Origin: JBOZRQ01 sp050789255
GTDB lineage: Bacteria; Bacillota; Sulfobacillia; Symbiobacteriales; Symbiobacteriaceae
Direction of reading: 5' to 3'
NCBI GenBank assembly: GCA_050789255.1
Contig: JBOZRQ010000041.1
Span: 1-30,104 of the forward strand
Length of the DNA: 30,104 nucleotides
Shown here: positions 1 to 7,380 of the stretch, in pieces
How the letters are laid out: the number at the start of each line of letters is the position of its first letter
Position numbering within the stretch: the first letter of the stretch is position 1
Position numbers and translations under genes: made by a program
Notes under the pieces: generated by a model
Seen by the model: the letters and a program-made list of their open reading frames with translations, nothing else
What the model was told of the DNA's origin: nothing
Databases searched by the model: none

Positions 1-34
1 CCCCCCGACTTAAACTAATACGGAGGGTAGATCA

Positions 35-355
35 ATGCCTGCTTACGAAGGGTATCCGCTGATGCCGGAGACGGAGACCGAGGGGTTCACATACGGGGCG
101 ATTACACCGCTGGGCGGCCGACGAGAGTCGGGAGCGGGGTTCCTGCAAGGGCCAGACGGCTCCCGGGCCGGTATTCAGTGGGAGCTTGCCGACGGACCCT
201 TCATTATGCGGGTGGAGGGGCCGGGTCCGGACTCCTGGGGCCTGTACAAGCTGGGCTTTACCACCCCGGTAACCACAGTGGACGACCTGCTGGCCAACCT
301 GAGGCCGCTGCTGCCTAAACTGAAGATCCTATACACTCGGGCCCGGGTGAACTAG
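35..355 (+). CDS. Hypothetical 106-residue protein
   Basis: The ATG at 35 has a good Shine-Dalgarno site (GGAGGG, about 8 bases upstream). The product is acidic-to-neutral and soluble, with no signal peptide or membrane segment. The N-terminal half is rich in Gly, Pro and Glu and the C-terminal part (VDDLLANLRPLLPKLKILYTRAR) looks like an amphipathic helix. I do not recognise a family. Its TAG stop overlaps the stop of the convergent peptide gene on the other strand (352-495), so the two transcripts meet tail to tail. The start of the upstream region lies outside the window, so operon membership cannot be judged. Confidence 0.7.
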   Translation: MPAYEGYPLMPETETEGFTYGAITPLGGRRESGAGFLQGPDGSRAGIQWELADGPFIMRVEGPGPDSWGLYKLGFTTPVTTVDDLLANLRPLLPKLKILYTRARVN

Positions 356-495
356 GGGTTGCGCGTCGGCCAAATGGCGGTTCCTGGCCCGTCAGCCGTA
401 AGCAACCGAGTGGTGCCGGCCGCCAAGGCCACCGAGGCAGTCATGGAGCAGCATACAACAATGAACGTCAGGAAGACCAGTTGAGTCTTTCGCAT
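352..495 (-). CDS. Short secreted peptide (47 aa) with C-terminal IWPT motif
   Basis: The ATG at 495 is preceded by GGGAGG about 10 bases upstream; longer in-frame starts lack such a site. The peptide begins MRKTQ, has a hydrophobic core (about residues 6-26) and an Ala-x-Ala cleavage site near residue 25, leaving a mature peptide of about 22 residues ending AIWPTRNP. This reads as an exported peptide rather than an enzyme. Its last eight residues match the end of a second exported peptide at 13482-13592 (PIWPTNAP), which sits directly behind a TPR protein gene. That makes a role as a signalling peptide plausible, by inference. No receptor gene lies beside this copy in the window. Function is otherwise unknown. 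Confidence 0.65.
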   Translation of the reverse strand: MRKTQLVFLTFIVVCCSMTASVALAAGTTRLLTADGPGTAIWPTRNP

Positions 496-636
496 AAAAC
501 AACGCCTCCCGTGAGAGTGTTGTCCGACAATTCTCCTCGAATCTTTAAAATCCCTCTCCGTTGCGAAAAAGGTCGAACGTTCCATCCCTCGGAGAATCAT
601 CCATTTGCGTGAAAGACCACTCCTCCGGTAGACTGG

Positions 637-650
637 TTATGTAAACATAA
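637..650. promoter_or_regulatory. Palindrome in the promoter region of the 673 gene
   Basis: TTATGTAAACATAA has perfect 6-base arms around a 2-base centre. It lies 22 bases before the ATG at 673 and in the divergent region shared with the peptide gene at 352-495. It may be an operator or overlap the -10 region; no regulator can be named. Confidence 0.3.
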
Positions 651-672
651 AGATCGTAGGAGGGTCATACGC

Positions 673-1383
673 ATGTCCGCCGTGGCAGTCCAGGAACGCC
701 CGCAGCGCCGCCTGATCGGCCGGGTGATCCTCTGGAGTTTGGTGGCCCTGCTCGCGCTTCCCGGCCTCGGCGCCCTGGCCGTGTGGAGCTACGGACCGTA
801 CTGGATCGCCCCGGTGGAGGATTTCGCCCAGGGGCCGGGCGGGGCCGTGGCCTACATTAGCCTGCTCAATCAGATCCAGCAGCAGGCGGGCAGCTTTTGG
901 TCCGGGGGCGATCTGAAGCTCGTCATGACCGAGTCCGAGTTCAGCGGCATGCTCTCCTCCGCCCTGCTGTCCGGCCGCACGGATGCCAACCCGATCCGGA
1001 AGGTGCGGGGGGACCTCGTGGAGGACGAGATCCGCGTGGAGACCGTGATGCAATTCCAAGACGAGCGCGTGCCTGCTCGATACCGCGGCCCGGTGGGACT
1101 GAAGGTCCGGCTGAACCCCGTGGTCGCGGAGAACGGTGAGGTGCAGTTTGCCATCACCCGTGCGACCGTAGGGCGCATTCCCGTCCCCCGCCAGGCGATC
1201 CAGTGGGCTGGACGGTTCCTACCGGCCGGCACTCCCGGCCTCAACCTGAACGAGGCGATGATCTCCCTGCCCCTGGGCGACATGATCGCCGCCCAGCTCG
1301 GCCGCAGGGTGGAGGTCAAGGATGTGGCGGTCGACAACGGCAAACTGAGCCTGGTACTCTCCCTGGCCAAGGACAAGAAATAA
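673..1383 (+). CDS. YpmS-like (DUF2140-type) membrane-anchored protein
   Basis: The ATG at 673 follows a GGAGGG site. The 236-residue product has a basic N-terminus, one membrane segment at about residues 16-38 (ILWSLVALLALPGLGALAVW) and a large extracellular domain. The overall plan (single N-terminal anchor, 'LV MTESEFSGMLSSAL', then beta-rich repeats such as VGLKVRLNPVV and KLSLVLSLAKDKK at the C-terminus) resembles the B. subtilis YpmS family, whose function is not firmly known. The family call rests on architecture and is moderate. A bidirectional terminator follows within one base of the stop. Confidence 0.6.
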   Translation: MSAVAVQERPQRRLIGRVILWSLVALLALPGLGALAVWSYGPYWIAPVEDFAQGPGGAVAYISLLNQIQQQAGSFWSGGDLKLVMTESEFSGMLSSALLSGRTDANPIRKVRGDLVEDEIRVETVMQFQDERVPARYRGPVGLKVRLNPVVAENGEVQFAITRATVGRIPVPRQAIQWAGRFLPAGTPGLNLNEAMISLPLGDMIAAQLGRRVEVKDVAVDNGKLSLVLSLAKDKK

Positions 1384-1409
1384 ACCCGAGGGCATTCCCT
1401 CGGGTTTTT
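1384..1409. terminator. Bidirectional intrinsic terminator
   Basis: ACCCGAGGG and CCCTCGGGT form a 9-bp stem around CATT, followed by TTTTT on the plus strand and TTTATTT on the minus strand. It lies between the convergent YpmS-like and cytochrome c genes and can serve both. Confidence 0.85.
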
Positions 1410-1411
1410 CG

Positions 1412-1753
1412 TTACTTCTGGCGAATGGAGAGCACGTAGGCCTCCACGTCCCGGAGCTTCTGGTCGGTCATCTTCGGCAGCTTGGGCAGCATGGGGTCGT
1501 GCTTCATCCGCAGCCAGTTGTAGAACTGCTCTTCCGTCTGCTTGGTGATCTCGTCCGAGGGCTTGGTCAGGTCGGCGCCCTTGTCGGGAATCCCCTTGGC
1601 ATCTGCGCCGTGGCAGGTGGCGCAGGTGGTCATAAAGACATCGGTGCCGCGGGCGGCATCGCCCGGTGCATAGGGGCCGGGCTGCTCGCCGCCGCAGCCG
1701 GTCACAAGCAGGGCCATCGTCAGTATGGCGAAGGTCCACGGGCGAACGGGCAT
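1412..1753 (-). CDS. Lipoprotein c-type cytochrome
   Basis: This 113-residue protein has a lipoprotein signal peptide with lipobox LVTGC (Cys about residue 20) and a single class I cytochrome c domain. The haem-binding CxxCH is seen as CATCH at about residues 44-48, and a Met in the PMLPKLPKM segment can be the axial ligand. It would be tethered to the outer face of the membrane and shuttle electrons. In Gram-positive denitrifiers such lipoprotein cytochromes can feed copper nitrite reductase; a nirK-like gene lies at 21453-22550, but that link is inference. Shine-Dalgarno AGGAG lies about 10 bases before the ATG. Confidence 0.88.
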   Translation of the reverse strand: MPVRPWTFAILTMALLVTGCGGEQPGPYAPGDAARGTDVFMTTCATCHGADAKGIPDKGADLTKPSDEITKQTEEQFYNWLRMKHDPMLPKLPKMTDQKLRDVEAYVLSIRQK

Positions 1754-1865
1754 GGCATCATCACTCCTGGGCAGAATTTGTCCAGCAATGACATTCTCGC
1801 CCGAAAGCAGTCCGGCTCACAAGGCACGGAAGTCGTGATACGCCCTCGGTTTTCCACCCGACCCG

Positions 1866-2774
1866 CTACATAGACAGGTCCTTGCGCAGCTTCAGCAGCG
1901 CCTGGTCCTTCGATTTGCACTCGAGCATCACATCGGCGTCGCGCTCCCCGAGCCGCTCCAGGAACCGGCCGAAGTCGCCGGGGTCGATATTATCCGCGTG
2001 ATGGCGGGAGCGGGCGCCCTCCTTCGGCGAGGAGAAATGCAGCTTGGGCCGCTGCCCGCCCCAGGTGGGGATGATGCGCTCCAGCCAGGGAAGCCAGTCG
2101 TCCTCGCGGAGCACCCGGTGATGGTGAACGTCGAACACCATGGGGCGCCCCACAGCGAGGGCCACGTCCAGCGCCTCGGCGGTGTCCCAGGTGGTGTCGT
2201 CGTTCTCGACCCACAGCTTGGTCTGAACCGAGGGCGGCAGGTCGGCGAAGTGCCGCACGAAGCGCTCGGCAGCGGCGGCCTTGTCGCCGTACGCCCCGCC
2301 CACATGCAGCACCATGCCCCAGTCCTCACGGGCGCCCAGCAGGTCCAGCACCCGGGCGTGGTAGATCAGGTCCTCCACCGCCTTGCTGACCACAGCCGGG
2401 TCTTTGGCGTTGAGGACGGTGTACTGGCCGGGGTGCATGCTCAGGCGTGCGCCCGTCTTCCGGGCCAGGCCGGCACAGGTCTCGAACTCGGCGCCCAGGT
2501 CCGCTACCCAATCCCACTCGGCGGCGACCGGGTGGGTGGCAAGCGGGATCAGGTCGGAGGAGACCCGGAAGAGCTCGATCCCGCGCTGGTGGTTCCAGCG
2601 GAGCACGGCTTCGAGGGTCTTGAGGTTGTTGCGCCCCACCTGGTAGAGGTGGGCGCGCCGCTCCTTGGGGGTCATGGGCTGCAGGCGTTTGGCGGTCAGC
2701 GCCCGCATGCGGGGCCCCTCCTTGTCAGCCTGCAGGGTCAGGTTCAGGCAAGCGTATCCAAGCCGGACGGTCAC
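1866..2774 (-). CDS. uvsE: UV-damage endonuclease (UvdE/UvsE family)
   Basis: The 302-residue product is full length for UvsE, a TIM-barrel metal-dependent endonuclease that nicks DNA 5' of UV photoproducts. Visible family blocks are LGYACLN at the N-terminus, FRVSSDLIPL, the metal-site segment SMHPGQYTVLN, HVGGAYGDK, VENDD, FDVHHH and the C-terminal DVMLECKSKDQALLKLR. The start is GTG at 2774, supported by GAGGG six bases upstream; the ORF begins TVRLGYACLN as in other family members. It begins only 23 bases after the stop of the upstream response regulator and could be co-transcribed with it. Confidence 0.93.
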   Translation of the reverse strand: MTVRLGYACLNLTLQADKEGPRMRALTAKRLQPMTPKERRAHLYQVGRNNLKTLEAVLRWNHQRGIELFRVSSDLIPLATHPVAAEWDWVADLGAEFETCAGLARKTGARLSMHPGQYTVLNAKDPAVVSKAVEDLIYHARVLDLLGAREDWGMVLHVGGAYGDKAAAAERFVRHFADLPPSVQTKLWVENDDTTWDTAEALDVALAVGRPMVFDVHHHRVLREDDWLPWLERIIPTWGGQRPKLHFSSPKEGARSRHHADNIDPGDFGRFLERLGERDADVMLECKSKDQALLKLRKDLSM

Positions 2775-2797
2775 AGGTCGCCCTCTTCCCCGAGCGG

Positions 2798-3415
2798 TTA
2801 GTCGAGCAGGCCGCGTCTCATGGCCTCGGCGACGGCCTGGGCACGGGTGGTGGTGCCCAGCTTCTCGAAGATCACGTTCATGTGCCGCCGCACGGTGCGC
2901 TCGCTCATGTAGAGTTTGGCGCCAATCTCGCCGTAAGATGCCCCGGCGGCGAGCAATCGCAGCACGTCGATCTCATGGGCGGTCAGCGCCCCTTCGGCGC
3001 TCTTGCGGGCGACTTTACCCACCAGGGACGGGTGCAGCACGATTCCGCCCGCTGCCGCGGCCCGAATGGCCGCCGAGATCTCCTGAAAGGAGGCGGTCTT
3101 GGGGATGTACCCGCTCAGCCCGAGGTCGAGCGCAGACTGGACCAGGGCGGCATCCTCGTAGGTGGAGAGGACCAAAATCGCGGGCGGGTCGACCTCCTTG
3201 AGCATCTGTCGGGCTGCGTCCAGACCGCTGCCGTCCGGCAGCTTGAGGTCGAGCATTACCACGTCGGGCTGCACGCGCCGGGCTACGGCCACCGCCTCCG
3301 CGACGGTGCCCGCCTCGCCGGCCACACTGAGCCCGTCCTCGCTGGCGATCAGCTGCTTGAGCCCCTCACGGACCACCGTCTGATCCTCGACCAGCAGCAC
3401 GCTCAGAACCTCCAA
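2798..3415 (-). CDS. NarL/LuxR-family response regulator
   Basis: Residues 1-120 are a receiver domain: acidic pair E10-D11, phosphoacceptor D56 (in VVMLDLKLPDG), and the conserved Lys in YIPKTAS. A LuxR-type HTH follows (LTAHEIDVLRLLAAG...SERTVRRHMNVIFEKLG). I chose the TTG at 3415 because GGAGGTG lies 7 bases before it; a longer ORF to ATG 3451 has no ribosome site, and a GTG at 3400 is an alternative. It is divergent from a histidine kinase gene starting at 3519 and is almost certainly its partner. Targets are unknown. Confidence 0.9.
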   Translation of the reverse strand: MEVLSVLLVEDQTVVREGLKQLIASEDGLSVAGEAGTVAEAVAVARRVQPDVVMLDLKLPDGSGLDAARQMLKEVDPPAILVLSTYEDAALVQSALDLGLSGYIPKTASFQEISAAIRAAAAGGIVLHPSLVGKVARKSAEGALTAHEIDVLRLLAAGASYGEIGAKLYMSERTVRRHMNVIFEKLGTTTRAQAVAEAMRRGLLD

Positions 3416-3518
3416 AGGTAGCACCTCCGAACTATCCAGGTCTATCCACATGATACCAGAACCCGCAGGAGGTCTGCCAGAGAAGCTCGAATGTGGCTAC
3501 GGCGGGAGGTGCAAGCCC

Positions 3519-4646
3519 ATGAGACGACCCGACGTGCCGGTCGAGAATGTCGCAGAGATCGTGTGGGGCGCCCTGCTGCTGGGCTATCTGGCGGGGGCCG
3601 GGCGCCCGGAGTTCCTGCAGCCCGCCGTGCTGGCGGTCTTCGGGCTGGGTGGGGTCGCCGCGCTCACGGAGCTGTACCTCCGGCGTGCCGGGTGGCAGTG
3701 GCTGACAATCTATGACAGCGTGGTCTGGACAGTGCTGCTTACGGCCATGGTAGTGGTGACCGGCGGGCGCAGCTCGGAGCTCTGGTCCGCCTATATTCTG
3801 ATGTCGCTGACGGCGCCTTCCGTGCGCAACGCCTTTCTGCCGTATGGGCTGCTGGGCGTCAACTGCACGCTCTACGCCCTGGCCTACACCCTGGTCAACC
3901 CGCGGGGCGAGCCGTTCAGCCTCGCGCTGCTGGGGCTGCGGGTGGGCATGATCTTCCTGATCGCCTGGGTGGTCGACCGGTCCATGGAGCGGGAGCGGCA
4001 GGCGCGGGCCAGCGCTGTGGCCGTGGCGCAGAACCGGGTGCAGGAGCTGGTGAGCGCCCGCGATGCGGAGCGCAAGCGGATCGCCGGCGATATCCACGAC
4101 TGGTTGGGCAGGGGCATCATCGCCCCGATGCGCCGGCTGGAGCTGGCCATGCGGGGGAAGACCCCCGAGGAGACCCAGGCCCGCATCGGGGAGACGATCG
4201 AGAGCCTGCGGCGCTCCCACGAAGAGCTGCGCCGGCTGATGGAGAACCTCCACCCCCACCTGCTCGAGCAGATGGGCCTGGCTGAGGCCCTGCGGTCTTA
4301 CCTGGTGCAGTGGGGCGCCGAGCACGAGGTGGACGTGACGTTTGAGAGCACAGGCGGGCCGGAGCCCCCCGGTGACCTGGCCCTCGCGGCCTACCGGATC
4401 CTCCAGGAGGCCTTGAACAACTGCGCTAAACACGCCCAGCCCCTCACTGTGCAGGTCCGGCTGGAACGAACGGCTGACCTGGTCACCCTGGCTGTCCTGG
4501 ACGACGGGCTGGGATTTGCGGCGCCCCGCTCCGGGGGCCGCGGCCTGACCGGGATGCAGGAGCGGGCAGCGCTCTTTGGCGGTACTGTGGAGGTAGCCAG
4601 CCAACCGGGACGGGGCACGACGGTGGTCGCCTCTCTGCCGATGTAA
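3519..4646 (+). CDS. NarL-system sensor histidine kinase (HisKA_3)
   Basis: The start at ATG 3519 is fixed by GGGAGGT eight bases upstream; a longer frame to 3450 has no such site. The 375-residue product has about five to six membrane segments in residues 10-160, a short coiled linker, then the HisKA_3 dimerisation region AERKRIAGDIHDWLG with phosphoacceptor H193. The ATPase domain shows the N box (NNCAKHA), the G1 box (DDGLGF) and the G2 box (GRGLTGMQERAALFGG). There is no large extracytoplasmic loop, so the signal is probably sensed in or near the membrane. It pairs with the divergent regulator at 2798-3415. A terminator follows directly. Confidence 0.92.
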   Translation: MRRPDVPVENVAEIVWGALLLGYLAGAGRPEFLQPAVLAVFGLGGVAALTELYLRRAGWQWLTIYDSVVWTVLLTAMVVVTGGRSSELWSAYILMSLTAPSVRNAFLPYGLLGVNCTLYALAYTLVNPRGEPFSLALLGLRVGMIFLIAWVVDRSMERERQARASAVAVAQNRVQELVSARDAERKRIAGDIHDWLGRGIIAPMRRLELAMRGKTPEETQARIGETIESLRRSHEELRRLMENLHPHLLEQMGLAEALRSYLVQWGAEHEVDVTFESTGGPEPPGDLALAAYRILQEALNNCAKHAQPLTVQVRLERTADLVTLAVLDDGLGFAAPRSGGRGLTGMQERAALFGGTVEVASQPGRGTTVVASLPM

Positions 4647-4650
4647 GAAA

Positions 4651-4692
4651 GACCCCTGCATGGACGGCGGCCCATGCGGGGGTCTGGCTTTT
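4651..4692 (+). terminator. Intrinsic terminator of the kinase gene
   Basis: GACCCCTGCATG and CATGCGGGGGTC form a 12-bp stem with one wobble pair, followed by CTGGCTTTT. It starts 4 bases after the kinase stop. Confidence 0.75.
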
Positions 4693-4839
4693 GGGGCATT
4701 ATTTTGCCGCGGATTACCGGGCGGTCGTCTTACCCAGGTCAATTTATATAAATATGTTTACCTGGTATTGCTCCCTCGATCATCCGCGATTGGGTTCGAA
4801 AAACAGCGTCATCCGCGCATCCGCGGCCGTAATAATGTC

Positions 4840-5781
4840 TCACGCCTCAACCTGCGCAAGCTTCAGCGCGGTGAGGCTGGCGAACTCATGCACCAGGGTA
4901 GCCGCGAGGAGGGCGGTTACCTGAGCGAGGTCGGAGGCGGGGAGCACCTCCACCAGGTCGTAGCCGACAAAGTTGAAGGCGGTGAGGGCTCGTACGAACT
5001 CCAGGGTCTCGAAGCTGGTGAAGCCGCCGACCTCCGGGGTGCCGGTGCCCGGGGCGAAGGCCGGGTCGACGAAGTCGATGTCGAAGGACAGGAAGCAGGG
5101 GGTGTTGCCGATGGCCGCCTGCATCTCCTGGTTGACGGCGTCGAAGCCGGAGTGTCGCAGTTCCCGGCTGGTCACCACCCGGAAGCCAAGGTCACGGCTG
5201 GAGTCGATATCGCCGGGGTCGTTGAGCGTGCCGCGAATGCCGATCTGGAAGACCTTGCCGTTGGCCAGCAGCCCTTCCTCGTGGGCCCGGATGAAGGGCG
5301 AGCCGTGCCAGTACTTCTCCTCGTAGTAGGTGTCCCAGGTGTCGGTGTGGCTGTCGAAATGGATGAGCGCCACGGGGCCGTACCGCTCCCGGGCTGCCCG
5401 CAGGGAGGCAAGGGTGATCGAGTGGTCGCCGCCAAGGCCGATCGGGACAATGCCACGGCCCATCAGGTCCGACACAGCGGCCTGAATGACGGCGTAGCTG
5501 CGGTGGATGTTGTGGGGAATGACGGCCAGGTCGCCCAGGTCAATGGCGTTGGTGTCGACGAAGGGGTAGACCTTGTGCACGGGGTTATACGGGAAGAGCA
5601 GCGCGGATGCCTGACGGATCGCCTGGGGGCCGAAGCGGGCGCCGACCCGGAACGAGGCCGCAGTGTCAAAAGGCATGCCGAGGACAGCGAGGCGGGCGTT
5701 CTCGTTGCTGGCTGGCAGCCGCATAAAGGTGCCGATCGTGCTGAATTCTGGTTTTGTGTTGGGATCGAGCGGGTACTGCAT
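4840..5781 (-). CDS. Arginase/agmatinase-family ureohydrolase
   Basis: The 313-residue protein has all manganese/nickel-binding blocks of the ureohydrolase fold: GGDHS, HFDSHTDTWD, and SFDIDFVDPAFAPGTGTPE, plus the C-terminal EVLP segment. These enzymes hydrolyse a guanidino group to urea. Agmatinase is the default call, but guanidinobutyrase, formimidoylglutamase and the guanidine hydrolases share these blocks, so the substrate is open. It is a single transcription unit; no polyamine or arginine genes are adjacent. The ATG at 5781 has AGGTG four bases upstream and a further AGGAGAGGA. Confidence 0.88.
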   Translation of the reverse strand: MQYPLDPNTKPEFSTIGTFMRLPASNENARLAVLGMPFDTAASFRVGARFGPQAIRQASALLFPYNPVHKVYPFVDTNAIDLGDLAVIPHNIHRSYAVIQAAVSDLMGRGIVPIGLGGDHSITLASLRAARERYGPVALIHFDSHTDTWDTYYEEKYWHGSPFIRAHEEGLLANGKVFQIGIRGTLNDPGDIDSSRDLGFRVVTSRELRHSGFDAVNQEMQAAIGNTPCFLSFDIDFVDPAFAPGTGTPEVGGFTSFETLEFVRALTAFNFVGYDLVEVLPASDLAQVTALLAATLVHEFASLTALKLAQVEA

Positions 5782-5834
5782 ACTTCACCTGTCCTCTCCT
5801 TGACCCATAGTATCAGCAGAAATGGCGCACGGAA

Positions 5835-5866
5835 AGACCCGGTGTGTTCACACCGGGTCTGTTTTT
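5835..5866 (-). terminator. Terminator downstream of the GDSL esterase gene
   Basis: AGACCCGGTGTG and CACACCGGGTCT form a 12-bp inverted repeat just beyond the stop at 5868. The T tract is TTT on the minus strand and GTTTTT on the plus strand. Confidence 0.7.
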
Positions 5867-5867
5867 A

Positions 5868-6599
5868 TCAGGGCTTTACCATCGGCTGTAGAACCGAGAT
5901 CACATTTCGGACAACATAGACATATCCGTCCGCCGTCGGGTGAATTCCGTCCGCCTGGTTCAGCTCCGGCTTGGCCGCCACGCCGTCCAGGAAGAACGGA
6001 ATCATGGGGAGTTTGTACTTGGCCGCCAGACCGTCGAAGGTCTTCTTGAAGGAGTCGGTGTACTCCGGACCATAGTTCGGCGGAATCTGCATGCCCGCCA
6101 GAATTACCTTGACCTTCTCGGCCTGCAGGCGTTCAATGATCGCCGAGAGGTTCTTTTGCATCTGCTCCACGGAGAGGCCGCGGAGACCATCGTTGGCGCC
6201 CAGCTCCAGGATCACAATCTCAGGCTTGTGCTGCAACACCGTGTTGATACGGGCCAGGCCACCGGCGGTGGTATCACCCGAGATGCCGGCGTTCACGATC
6301 CGGTACTTGATCCCCTGCTTGTCGAGCTCCGCCTGTAGCTGGCTCGGGTAGTTCCGCTCGAAGGGGACCCCCTGGCCGAAGGTGAGGCTGTCGCCAAAGG
6401 CGACAATCACGGGCCAGCCCGTGCGGTCAATCTCCTGCTTTGGCTCCGGGTTCGGCGCCTGCTCCTTGACCGCTGCGGCGGGGACCGCTGGGGGCTGCTG
6501 CTTGGACGTGTCCGAATTCGGCCGTTTGCTACAACCAACCATGCCTACCATGGCGGTCAAAACGACTAAAACGACAAGGTGCGGCCAGTATTTTCGCAT
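5868..6599 (-). CDS. tesA: GDSL/SGNH lipoprotein esterase, TesA-like
   Basis: The 243-residue product has a lipoprotein signal peptide (lipobox MVGC, Cys about residue 24), a Pro/Ala/Lys linker and an SGNH hydrolase domain. Block I is FGDSLTFGQG (catalytic Ser), block II has NAGISGDTTAGG, block III is GANDG, and block V is DGIHPTADGY (catalytic Asp and His). It is a membrane-tethered esterase or lysophospholipase/thioesterase I relative. ATG 6599 has GAGGGGG upstream; a longer ORF to 6644 has none. It is divergent from ybbA-ybbP, the same neighbourhood seen around tesA in E. coli. Confidence 0.88.
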   Translation of the reverse strand: MRKYWPHLVVLVVLTAMVGMVGCSKRPNSDTSKQQPPAVPAAAVKEQAPNPEPKQEIDRTGWPVIVAFGDSLTFGQGVPFERNYPSQLQAELDKQGIKYRIVNAGISGDTTAGGLARINTVLQHKPEIVILELGANDGLRGLSVEQMQKNLSAIIERLQAEKVKVILAGMQIPPNYGPEYTDSFKKTFDGLAAKYKLPMIPFFLDGVAAKPELNQADGIHPTADGYVYVVRNVISVLQPMVKP

Positions 6600-6696
6600 A
6601 AAGGGCTTCCCCCTCTCTTTCTGCTGTCCGACATTGTACCACACCGCCGTCGATTAGGTAGGCGGAGCAATATGTGAGTGGAGGAATCGTTCGGCT

Positions 6697-7380
6697 ATGC
6701 TTCAAATCACCGGTGTCTATAAGACGCTTCAGAGCGGCGATCGGGTGCTGGAAGTGCTAAAGCCGCTGGACCTGCAGGTTCCCAAGGGGCAGGTGTTGGC
6801 CATTATGGGTCCCTCTGGCAGCGGCAAGTCGACGCTGCTGGGCCTGATCGCGGGCCTCGACAGCCCGTCGGGCGGATCGATCAAGATCGACGGTGAGGAG
6901 ATCACCGGCCTCGGGGAGGACGAGCTCGCCCTGTTGCGCGGCCGCAAGATCGGCATCGTCTTCCAGTCATTCAACCTCATCCCGAACCTTACGGCCGAGG
7001 AGAACGTGGCGCTTCCGCTCGAGCTCTCCGACTACGACAGTGACCCGATCGCCCGTGCTAAGGAGTTGCTGGCAGCCGTAGGCCTCGGAGAACGGACGCA
7101 CCACTACCCGGTGCAGCTGTCCGGCGGCGAGCAGCAGCGCGTGGCGTTGGCCCGCGCCTTCGCTCCCCGCCCCGCCCTCCTGCTGGCGGACGAGCCCACG
7201 GGCAACCTCGACTCGGCCACCGGCGCGGCCGTGGTCGATCTGCTGTTCACGATGAACCGTGAGCAGGGCACCACCCTGGTGATGGTGACCCATGACCCTG
7301 AACTGGGCGCCAAGGCCGACCGGCGCGTCCATCTCCGGGACGGCCTCGTCGTGAAAGACGAGGTGGCCGTTCGGGCATGA
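6697..7380 (+). CDS. ybbA: ABC transporter ATP-binding protein, YbbA/LolD type
   Basis: The 227-residue ATPase has Walker A GPSGSGKST, Q-loop FQSFNLIPNLTAEENV, signature LSGGEQQR, Walker B LLLADEPTGNLDS and the H-loop VTHD. This is the MacB/LolD subfamily that works with FtsX-type permeases. Its last 4 bases overlap the permease start (ATGA), so the two are translationally coupled. The partner is the 840-residue YbbP-like protein. The ribosome site GGAGG is 12 bases from ATG, rather long. Confidence 0.92.
   Translation: MLQITGVYKTLQSGDRVLEVLKPLDLQVPKGQVLAIMGPSGSGKSTLLGLIAGLDSPSGGSIKIDGEEITGLGEDELALLRGRKIGIVFQSFNLIPNLTAEENVALPLELSDYDSDPIARAKELLAAVGLGERTHHYPVQLSGGEQQRVALARAFAPRPALLLADEPTGNLDSATGAAVVDLLFTMNREQGTTLVMVTHDPELGAKADRRVHLRDGLVVKDEVAVRA

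Noticed and set aside
4693..4839. AT-rich patch as a promoter or gene
   Set aside because: It contains an AT-rich core near 4740-4760 but no paired -35/-10 leading to a gene and no ORF; I see nothing firm in it.
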